Source of the DNA: an uncultured Clostridium sp.
GTDB taxonomy: Bacteria; Bacillota; Clostridia; TANB77; CAG-508
Length of the DNA: 64,000 nucleotides
Assembly (NCBI GenBank): GCA_947569365.1
Contig: CANOSM010000003.1
Coordinates: forward strand, 1-64,000
Direction of reading: 5' to 3'
The translations under genes and the position numbers were made by a program. Positions 57,536 to 64,000 of this stretch are shown one piece after another (position 1 is the first letter of the stretch; each line of letters starts with the position of its first letter). The notes below the pieces were generated by a model. That model did not search any database. It saw nothing but the letters and a program-made list of their open reading frames with translations, and was not told where the DNA came from.

Positions 57536-58822
57536 TTGAAAGATAAATGTATAGACATAAAAAAAGGAATTAAATTACATTTAGTAAATACCAATTTATT
57601 TAAAACAGATTTATCTGTTATATTTATAACAATACCCTTAGATAGAAACACCATTACAGAAAATGTTATTATTCCAGAATTATTAAAAAGTGGATCAAAT
57701 ACCTATAAAAAGCAGATAGATATTTCTCATAAACTAGATGAGATGTATGGAGCAAGTCTTGAAGTTGGAGTAGATAAGACGGGGAAAAATCTAGTATTAA
57801 AAATATATATAGAAAGTATAGATGATGAATATCTTCCAGAAGGAGAAGAGAATTTTAAAAATAGTATAGAAACATTAATAGATATTGCTTTTAATCCATA
57901 TATAACAAATGATTCTTTTAATGATGAGTATGTTAATATTGAAAAAGAAAGAAGAAGAATAGCTATAGAAACTCAAAAGGATGATAAAGATTCTTATTCA
58001 TATGAAAGAACTATTAATATTATGTATGAAGACTCAGGATTTGGAATTAATAAACATGGATACTTAGAAGATTTACATGGTATTAATGGTGAAACTTTGT
58101 ATAAGAGATATAAAGATATTATACAAAATGGAAAAATAGATATATTTATAGCAGGAAACATAGATGAAGAATATGTAAAAAAATTAGTACTAGATAATAA
58201 TTATATAAAACAATTAAATGAAAGAGAAGATTCACAATATATAGTTGATATTACAAAGTGCCATAAGGAAAAAATGGATAATGTAAGAACTATAGAAGAA
58301 AAAATGGATGTTACTCAAGGAAAACTTGTAATTGGACTAGATGTATTAGAAAGAGTAGAGCCAGATGATAGATTTAAAATACTAGTATATAATACAATTC
58401 TAGGTGATGGGGCAAATTCTAAACTATTTAGAAATGTAAGAGAAAAAGCAAGTCTTGCGTATACTTGTAAATCCAACTATGTTGTACAAAAAAACAATAT
58501 ATTCATAAGAGCAGGAATAGAGATTGAAAATTATGATAAAGCGATAGAAGTAATAAATAATGAATTAGAAAGTATGAAAAATGGGGACTTTGAATATGAA
58601 GATTTAGAAAATGCTAAAAGATTCATCTATGCTGGTATTGATACAATAAAAGAAGAACAAAGTACAGCTATAATATTTTATTATGGAGAGGAAATGTCAC
58701 TAAGTAAAATCACAGTAGAGGAATATTATGAAAAAGTTAAAAATATAACAAAAGAAGATATTATAGAGATTGCAAAAAGAGTTAATATAAATACAATATA
58801 TTTTTTAAAAAATAATAATTAG
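57536..58822 (+). CDS. M16-family peptidase-like protein, catalytically inactive type (YmfF-like)
   Basis: 428 residues with the M16 double-domain layout: a first half with LLKSGSNTYKKQIDISHKLDEMYGASLEVGV and a second half with LGDGANSKLFRNVREKASLAYT. The metal-binding HxxEH is absent, as expected of the non-catalytic partner in YmfF/YmfH or similar heterodimers. A catalytic partner follows 8 nt later. The TTG start is supported only by a GAGAGAGAG stretch, a weak site. Confidence 0.85.
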   Translation: MKDKCIDIKKGIKLHLVNTNLFKTDLSVIFITIPLDRNTITENVIIPELLKSGSNTYKKQIDISHKLDEMYGASLEVGVDKTGKNLVLKIYIESIDDEYLPEGEENFKNSIETLIDIAFNPYITNDSFNDEYVNIEKERRRIAIETQKDDKDSYSYERTINIMYEDSGFGINKHGYLEDLHGINGETLYKRYKDIIQNGKIDIFIAGNIDEEYVKKLVLDNNYIKQLNEREDSQYIVDITKCHKEKMDNVRTIEEKMDVTQGKLVIGLDVLERVEPDDRFKILVYNTILGDGANSKLFRNVREKASLAYTCKSNYVVQKNNIFIRAGIEIENYDKAIEVINNELESMKNGDFEYEDLENAKRFIYAGIDTIKEEQSTAIIFYYGEEMSLSKITVEEYYEKVKNITKEDIIEIAKRVNINTIYFLKNNN

Positions 58823-58830
58823 GAGGGAAT

Positions 58831-60126
58831 ATGCAGGTAATTGAAAATGATTTAATAAAAGAAAAGGTATATATTAAAAAATTAAAAAACGGACTTACAA
58901 TGATGTGTATTCCTAAAAAAAATACTTCTAAGAAATATATAATATTTGCTACGAATTATGGTTCTATGGATAATAGATTTATAATTCCAGGAGAAAAGGA
59001 AGAGACTATAGTTCCAGATGGAGTAGCACATTTTTTAGAACATAAATTATTTGAGCAAGAAAATGGTAGAAATAGTCTTGATGTATTATCTTCACTTGGA
59101 GTAAATGCAAATGCTTATACAACAAATAATCATACAGCATATTTATATGAATGTACAAATAATTTTTATGAAGCTTTAGATGAATTTATGAACTATGTAC
59201 AATCTCCATACTTTACAGATGAAAATGTAGAAAAAGAAAAGGGAATTATTTTTCAAGAAATAGGAATGTATGACGATCAACCTGATTGGCAAGTTTATAT
59301 AAATGCATTAAAAGCTTTGTATGTAAAAAATGAGGTGAAGATTGATCCAGCAGGAACAGTAGAAACGGTAGGAAAAATTGATAAAGATATATTATATAAA
59401 TGTTATAACAATTTCTATAAGTTAGCTAATATGGTACTTGTAGTATCTGGTGATTTTGAAGCAAATAGCATTTTTAAAGAAATAGAAGATAGAATTATAA
59501 AAGAAGATAGTATAGAAATTGCAAAAAAAATATTTGAAAAGGAACCAGAAGAAATTAATCAAAAGATAATAAAGAAAAATATGGATGTAAATATTCCTAT
59601 TTTTATGCTAGGGATAAAATGTAAGCCGACAAATTCAATTAATACATTAGATAATAGTCATGAACAAATAAGAAAGCATATTGCTATAGATATTATATTA
59701 GATGTTATTTTAGGTTCAGGATCAAAACTATATAATGAATTATATGATAGTGGAATGATCTTTTCAGAATTTTCAGCTATGTATGAATATGCAAGGGACT
59801 ATTCTCACATATTAATACAGTCACAGTCATATGAATATGAAAAAGTAGTAAATAGAATAAAGAAAGAATTTGAAAAGTTTAAGAATACAGGAATTGATGA
59901 AGTAGATTTCACTAGAGCTAAAAGAAAAAATTATGGTATATATGTAAGAGAATTTGAAGATGTCGAAAATATAGGAAATAATTTTGTAGATAGTTTCTTT
60001 AAAGGTATAAATCCATTTGACTTTATTGAGGAATCTAAAAACATAGATAAAGAATATGTAGATAAAGTACTAAAAGAAGTATTTAAAGAAGAAAAAATGA
60101 TCTTGTCTGTAATAGCAAATAAATGA
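58831..60126 (+). CDS. M16-family zinc metallopeptidase, catalytic type (YmfH-like)
   Basis: 431 residues. The inverted zinc motif HFLEH (HxxEH) is near residues 67-71, with the downstream Glu of the EKGIIFQEIGMYDD region. The second half repeats the fold without the motif. It pairs with the 57536 gene. In Bacillus the equivalent pair is encoded together, but its natural substrate is not firmly known; peptide maturation or processing is the usual suggestion. AGGAGG precedes the ATG. Confidence 0.88.
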   Translation: MQVIENDLIKEKVYIKKLKNGLTMMCIPKKNTSKKYIIFATNYGSMDNRFIIPGEKEETIVPDGVAHFLEHKLFEQENGRNSLDVLSSLGVNANAYTTNNHTAYLYECTNNFYEALDEFMNYVQSPYFTDENVEKEKGIIFQEIGMYDDQPDWQVYINALKALYVKNEVKIDPAGTVETVGKIDKDILYKCYNNFYKLANMVLVVSGDFEANSIFKEIEDRIIKEDSIEIAKKIFEKEPEEINQKIIKKNMDVNIPIFMLGIKCKPTNSINTLDNSHEQIRKHIAIDIILDVILGSGSKLYNELYDSGMIFSEFSAMYEYARDYSHILIQSQSYEYEKVVNRIKKEFEKFKNTGIDEVDFTRAKRKNYGIYVREFEDVENIGNNFVDSFFKGINPFDFIEESKNIDKEYVDKVLKEVFKEEKMILSVIANK

Positions 60127-60229
60127 GAAAAATGTCGAACGAAAATTGGCGAAATATGTAAAAGAAGATTGACCATAGGAATATAATGTGATATTTTATA
60201 CAAAAGAGAGGAATTGGGAAAGATTGTTT

Positions 60230-60415
60230 ATGATAAATAGAGAGTTGAACGAAAAAATTTGTAATTTAAGAAAGAAATTAGATGATAGTATATCAAATAA
60301 AGAAGATTACGCTAAAATATATAAAATGAGTGTGCAATTAGATAACTTGATTAATGAATACTATAGAGAAGTAAAAAGAAGAAAGCAAAATAATGATAGT
60401 AAAAATGCGTATTAA
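60230..60415 (+). CDS. Spo0E-like aspartyl-phosphate phosphatase
   Basis: 61 residues with the family signature SVQLDNLINEYY (SxxLDxLI) near 40-52 on a two-helix hairpin. Spo0E proteins dephosphorylate Spo0A~P and so restrain sporulation, supporting a spore-forming ancestry. The ATG at 60230 gives the usual size; the GTG at 60188 has no ribosome site. The stop codon lies inside the left arm of the terminator. Confidence 0.8.
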   Translation: MINRELNEKICNLRKKLDDSISNKEDYAKIYKMSVQLDNLINEYYREVKRRKQNNDSKNAY

Positions 60416-60443
60416 AAGTTTTTGTTTTAATACGCATTTTTTT
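60401..60443 (+). terminator. Terminator overlapping the Spo0E-like stop codon
   Basis: 17-bp perfect stem AAAAATGCGTATTAAAA / TTTTAATACGCATTTTT with a 7-base loop and TT tail; the left arm contains the last codons and TAA. Confidence 0.9.
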
Positions 60444-60466
60444 ATATATTAAAATCTATAATTATA

Positions 60467-60495
60467 TTGTATTTTACTTATAAGTATAATATAAT
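60467..60495 (+). promoter_or_regulatory. Promoter of the mscS-patatin-SDR-MBL run
   Basis: TTGTAT, 17-nt spacer, TATAAT, 36 nt before the start codon. Confidence 0.7.
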
Positions 60496-60530
60496 ACATT
60501 CGTCAAAATAAGAATGGAGAAATACAATTT

Positions 60531-61598
60531 ATGGGAAAGATAATAGATTTAATAAAGACTATAAATGTAGATTATCTTATAAAATATGCAAGAATAATTA
60601 TAATAATTTTAGCATTTCAATTGATTGGTCCAATAATATCAAGAGTTATAATAAAAATAGTACATAAGATAACAAAGAGTAAGAAAAGAGTTACAGACAG
60701 TGGATATTATACACCACTAAAGTACTTTTTTTATATACTTGGATTTTATATATGTATATATCATTTAGGCACCACTGAAGGAATAAGAATATTAGCAAAT
60801 AAAGTTATGAAGATAATGACTATTATATTATTAACGAAAGGAACTGCAGATTCAATAACACCAACTTGTTTTATATTTACAATTATAAACAAGGAGAGAT
60901 ATGAATCAAATGGAAATGAAGCACTTAATGTATTTTTAAGTAAAGTTCTTAGAGTAATAATTTATATAATAGCTATATTTATTGTTATTTCTGAATTAGG
61001 ATATGGACAAAATCTTAATGGTTTAGCTGCAGGACTTGGAATCGGAAGTGCTGCAATAGCTTTAGCTGCACAAGATTTAGTAAAAAGTTTACTTGGTGGT
61101 TTTTCAATTATAACAGATAAACCATTTGAGATAGGAGACTATATAGAAATAGGAGTATATAGTGGAACTGTAATAGATATTACTTTTAGAAGTACAAGAA
61201 TAAGAGCTATAAATAATTCTATAATAAATATTCCAAATTCATTAATTACAACAGAATATATTATTAACTGGAATAAGCTAGAAAGTAGAATTATAGAAAC
61301 TAATATAAGAATAAGTTTAGATTCTAATACAGAAAAGATAAATAGATGTATAAGTAAAATTAATACTATTTTAAAAGTAAATAATATAGTAAAAGAAGAC
61401 AGTGTGCAGGTTCATCTAGAAAGTATAATGCCAGACTGTAATAGTATAAAAATACGAGCATATGTAAATGTTACAGAGTATAATGAATTTCTTACAGTTA
61501 GAGACAAAATATATTGTGATATATTAAATGTATTAGAAATGGAAAATATAGAGTTAGTATATCCTACACAATTAGTATATACTAAGAGTAAAGAGTAG
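60531..61598 (+). CDS. mscS: Small-conductance mechanosensitive channel (MscS family)
   Basis: 355 residues with three to four N-terminal membrane helices. The pore-lining TM3 pattern is typical (GLAAGLGIGSAAIALAAQDLVK near 166-187), followed by the beta domain (KPFEIGDYIEIG...GTVIDITFRSTRIR...IPNSLI) and an alpha/beta C-terminal domain. It releases solutes on hypo-osmotic shock. AATGGAG precedes the ATG. First gene of a four-gene run with gaps of 17, -4 and 3 nt. Confidence 0.95.
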   Translation: MGKIIDLIKTINVDYLIKYARIIIIILAFQLIGPIISRVIIKIVHKITKSKKRVTDSGYYTPLKYFFYILGFYICIYHLGTTEGIRILANKVMKIMTIILLTKGTADSITPTCFIFTIINKERYESNGNEALNVFLSKVLRVIIYIIAIFIVISELGYGQNLNGLAAGLGIGSAAIALAAQDLVKSLLGGFSIITDKPFEIGDYIEIGVYSGTVIDITFRSTRIRAINNSIINIPNSLITTEYIINWNKLESRIIETNIRISLDSNTEKINRCISKINTILKVNNIVKEDSVQVHLESIMPDCNSIKIRAYVNVTEYNEFLTVRDKIYCDILNVLEMENIELVYPTQLVYTKSKE

Positions 61599-61615
61599 AT
61601 GTAAAGGGGAAAAGA

Positions 61616-62482
61616 ATGAGTTTAGGAGTAGCACTTGGAGGAGGAGGACTAAAGGGAGTTGCACATATTGGAGCTTTAAAGGCCTTAGAAGAATTAGGAG
61701 TGCATATAGATTATTTATCAGGGACTAGCTCTGGAAGTATAATGGCAGCCTTTTATGCAATGGGACTTACTCCAGACGAAATGATAAAATATACAAAAGA
61801 ATATTATAAAAGCATAACAACTATAAGCAAAAGACCAATAATATCTGCTATAGGGAATTTTTTCGTTACCAAAAAAGTTAATATACCAGGTATAATAAAT
61901 GGCGAGAAAGTTGAAAATTTAGTTAATAAACTTTCAGAAGATAAAAATATTGTAAATATAAAAGATATAAAAATACCATTTGCAGTTGTGACAGTAGATG
62001 CAATTTCAACTAAAGAATATATATTATCGTCAGTAGATATACAAAAGAAAAATGTAGAAAATGGATATATAAGTGATATATCTATAGGAAAAGCAGTAAG
62101 AGCAAGTATGGCTTTCCCAGGAATATTTACACCATGCGACTATAAAGAATATAGTTTTATGGATGGAGGAACAAAAGATAATTTACCTATACAAATTTTA
62201 AAGGATATGGGAGCAGATAAGACATTAGGTATAAGTTTTAAACTTGATGAGTATGGATCCAATACAAATATTCTAGCAACAATATTAAGAGCTTGTGATA
62301 TTTTTTCTTTAAAGGATGTTAGAAAAGCACAAGAAATTGCTGATTACTTTATTGAAATAGAAGTAAAAGATGCAAAATTACTAGAAATACAAGAAATGGA
62401 TTATTGCATACAAAAGGGTTATGATACCATAATGAATAATAAAGAAAAAATATTAGAGTTAGTGAGGAAAAACGATAAATGA
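61616..62482 (+). CDS. Patatin-like phospholipase (RssA/YlbK type)
   Basis: 288 residues with the three patatin marks: a glycine-rich oxyanion loop GGGGLKGVAHIGAL (8-21), the nucleophile elbow GTSSGS (GxSxG, near 36-41) and the catalytic DGG (MDGGTKDNLP near 180). It is expected to hydrolyse acyl chains from lipids using a Ser-Asp dyad. No signal peptide. Its stop overlaps the next start by 4 nt. Confidence 0.92.
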   Translation: MSLGVALGGGGLKGVAHIGALKALEELGVHIDYLSGTSSGSIMAAFYAMGLTPDEMIKYTKEYYKSITTISKRPIISAIGNFFVTKKVNIPGIINGEKVENLVNKLSEDKNIVNIKDIKIPFAVVTVDAISTKEYILSSVDIQKKNVENGYISDISIGKAVRASMAFPGIFTPCDYKEYSFMDGGTKDNLPIQILKDMGADKTLGISFKLDEYGSNTNILATILRACDIFSLKDVRKAQEIADYFIEIEVKDAKLLEIQEMDYCIQKGYDTIMNNKEKILELVRKNDK

Positions 62483-63231
62483 AAGCATTAGTAACAGGAG
62501 CTTCCTCAGGAATAGGAAGAGAAATAGCATTATATTTAAGTGAGTTAGGATATGAACTTATTTTAGTTTCACGAGATGATAGAAAGTTAATAGAAGTACA
62601 AAATGAAGTAAAGACAAAAGTTCAAATAGAAAAAATGGATTTAACAGATAGAGAGAATCCATGGATATTACATGAAAAATATAAAAATGAACCAATTGAG
62701 ATATTAATAAATTGTGCAGGTGTTGGAGTGTTTGGACAATTTACTGATACAGAACTTGAAAGAGATTTAGAATTAATTGATTTGAATATAACTTCTTTAA
62801 CAGTTTTAACAAAATTATTTTTAAAAGATATGAAAAAAAGAAATCTAGGATATATAATGAATGTATCATCAATTGCAGGGTTTATGGATGGTCCATTAAT
62901 GGCTGAGTATTATGCATCTAAGAATTACGTATTATCCCTAACAAGAGCAATTAGTACAGAACTTAAAAAGGAAAATTCCGAAGTTGTTGTATGTGCTTTA
63001 TGTCCAGGACCTACAGATACTAATTTTAATGATGTAGCTGGAGTTGAATTTAAAGTAAAACCATATAGTAGTGAATTTGTTGCTGAATATGCAGTAAATA
63101 AAATGTTTGAAGAGAAACTTGTTATTATACCAGGTACAAAAATGAAGATGTTAGCAATATTTTCAAAATTTTTACCTGGAGAGATTATAAGAAATGTTGC
63201 ATATTCTATTCAACGAAGAAAGAGAAGATAA
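62479..63231 (+). CDS. Short-chain dehydrogenase/reductase
   Basis: 250 residues with the classical SDR signature: cofactor loop TGASSGIGREIA (6-17), NCAGVG, the catalytic Ser in NVSSIAG and YxxxK as YYASKNY. The substrate is not deducible. It starts inside the patatin stop (ATGA) so the two are coupled. The C-terminal KMKMLAIFSKFLPGEIIRNVAYSIQRRKRR is basic and amphipathic, suggesting membrane association, as in some lipid-acting SDRs. Confidence 0.92.
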   Translation: MKALVTGASSGIGREIALYLSELGYELILVSRDDRKLIEVQNEVKTKVQIEKMDLTDRENPWILHEKYKNEPIEILINCAGVGVFGQFTDTELERDLELIDLNITSLTVLTKLFLKDMKKRNLGYIMNVSSIAGFMDGPLMAEYYASKNYVLSLTRAISTELKKENSEVVVCALCPGPTDTNFNDVAGVEFKVKPYSSEFVAEYAVNKMFEEKLVIIPGTKMKMLAIFSKFLPGEIIRNVAYSIQRRKRR

Positions 63232-63234
63232 GAT

Positions 63235-63969
63235 ATGAAAGTTACTTTTATTGGTACAGGAACAATGGGGTCTATGACTAGAGGAAATCAGAGTTTAGTA
63301 ATAGATGATATATTGTTCGATATTGGATGTGGAACTGTCAAAAAGATGGAAAGTTTAAAAATATATACAAAAGATATAAAATGTTTAGTTATTTCACATT
63401 TTCATGCAGATCATTTTTTTGATTTACCTAATTACTTAATAGGAAGAAATATAAGAAATGAGCATTTAAAAGAAACACTTCCTATAATAGGGGGAAAAGG
63501 TTTAAAGAAAAGAGTAATTGAATTATTTACATTGGCTTTTGGAGATGGAAACAAAGAAAAGTATAGTAATTTTGAAAGAGATTTTAATGTAAAATTTGTA
63601 GAGTTAGAGAATACAAAAGAGTATATTGATGTAGATAATAGCTTTTCTATAAAAGCATATGATCTTATACATGGAGCATGTAAACCAATTTTAGGCTTTA
63701 TTTTAAATAAAGAAAATAAAAAAATTGGATATGCAACAGATACAATACTTTGTGATAATCTAAAAGAAATATGTAGAGAGTGTGATACAGTATTTATAGA
63801 TGCAACAAATACAATTCCTACTGGAATGCATATAGGATTAAATGAAGTTCTAGAACTAAAAAAAGAAAATGAAAATACAAATTTTTTTGCAATTCATAGA
63901 AGTGATTATATTCATAGTCATATAAAGGAAATTAATTTTCCAGAAGATGAGGAATGTATAATAATATAA
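63235..63969 (+). CDS. Metallo-beta-lactamase-fold hydrolase
   Basis: 244 residues with the first metal-binding motif SHFHADHFFDLP (HxHxDH), and later ATDTILC, DATNT and AIHRSDY, in the order used by RNase Z-like and other MBL-fold phosphodiesterases. The GTGTMGSMTRGNQS opening (TGxxG) is typical. It starts 3 nt after the SDR stop, with only a weak ribosome site. The substrate is unknown. RNase Z is the nearest well-known relative, but the RNase Z exosite arm is not evident. Confidence 0.85.
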   Translation: MKVTFIGTGTMGSMTRGNQSLVIDDILFDIGCGTVKKMESLKIYTKDIKCLVISHFHADHFFDLPNYLIGRNIRNEHLKETLPIIGGKGLKKRVIELFTLAFGDGNKEKYSNFERDFNVKFVELENTKEYIDVDNSFSIKAYDLIHGACKPILGFILNKENKKIGYATDTILCDNLKEICRECDTVFIDATNTIPTGMHIGLNEVLELKKENENTNFFAIHRSDYIHSHIKEINFPEDEECIII

Positions 63970-63995
63970 ATAAATATATAAAAGGGGGAAGTAAA

Positions 63996-64000
63996 ATGAA
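63996..64000 (+). other. Start of a further gene at the window edge
   Basis: AAAGGGGGAA is followed 6 nt later by ATGAA, which then runs off the end. Nothing else can be said. Confidence 0.5.

Noticed and set aside
1..64000. CRISPR array or rRNA genes
   Set aside because: No regularly spaced direct repeats of 23-40 nt and no rRNA-like sequence were seen.

Overview
This is a 64 kb stretch of a very AT-rich, Gram-positive chromosome, most likely from a spore-forming Clostridia-type Firmicute. The evidence is strong AGGAGG ribosome sites, frequent TTG/GTG starts, a Spo0E-like gene, oxygen-sensitive ribonucleotide reductase (NrdD/NrdG), a DacF-type carboxypeptidase, and Firmicute-type GdpP, YmfF/YmfH-like and YqeY neighbours. 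No species is named; that would need an rpoB or 16S comparison.

Layout. (1) 1-8.9 kb is a decaying accessory/defence patch: a frameshifted helicase tail, a broken Xre-type regulator, an intact two-gene restriction-modification system resembling BcgI (fused nuclease-methylase plus specificity subunit), a heavily frameshifted DUF262/DUF1524 (GmrSD-like) restriction pseudogene, a TnpV transposon remnant, a glycosyltransferase-like membrane protein and a P-loop kinase. (2) 9.4-22.1 kb is one long plus-strand operon behind a good sigma-A-type promoter. It encodes a type IV secretion-like apparatus: VirB2-like pilin, PrgI (VirB3-like), a VirB4-N-domain-like protein, VirB4 ATPase, two VirB6-like membrane proteins (the second frameshifted), three single-pass proteins that may be VirB8-like, and a 1112-residue membrane-anchored wall hydrolase. 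No relaxase, coupling protein, integrase or attachment site is visible, so this looks like a secretion machine rather than a conjugative element. (3) 22.3-25.1 kb, minus strand: a YdcF/ElyC-like protein, tRNA-Cys, tRNA-Gly and a D-Ala-D-Ala carboxypeptidase. (4) 25.3-34.9 kb: two giant paralogous surface proteins, each with an N-terminal thioester (TQXA) domain, five DUF11-like repeats and a C-terminal membrane segment. (5) 35-38.1 kb: small membrane-protein genes and rpsT.

(6) 38.2-46 kb: rpoB-rpoC as an isolated operon, lacking the usual rplKAJL upstream and rpsL-rpsG-fusA-tuf downstream. (7) 46-53.2 kb: gdpP-rplI, dnaB-tilS (tilS short, hpt missing), ftsH. (8) 53.7-64 kb: nrdD, nrdG, rpsU, yqeY, two M16-family peptidases, a Spo0E-like gene, mscS, a patatin-like lipase, a short-chain dehydrogenase and a metallo-beta-lactamase-fold hydrolase.

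How it may fit together: the secretion operon, the wall hydrolase, the carboxypeptidase and the two thioester adhesins make a 25 kb run devoted to the cell envelope. The most interesting proposal is a relaxase-free type IV-like machine with unusual duplications (VirB6 x2, VirB8-like x3). Homology statements rest on motifs and remembered family features; no database search was possible.
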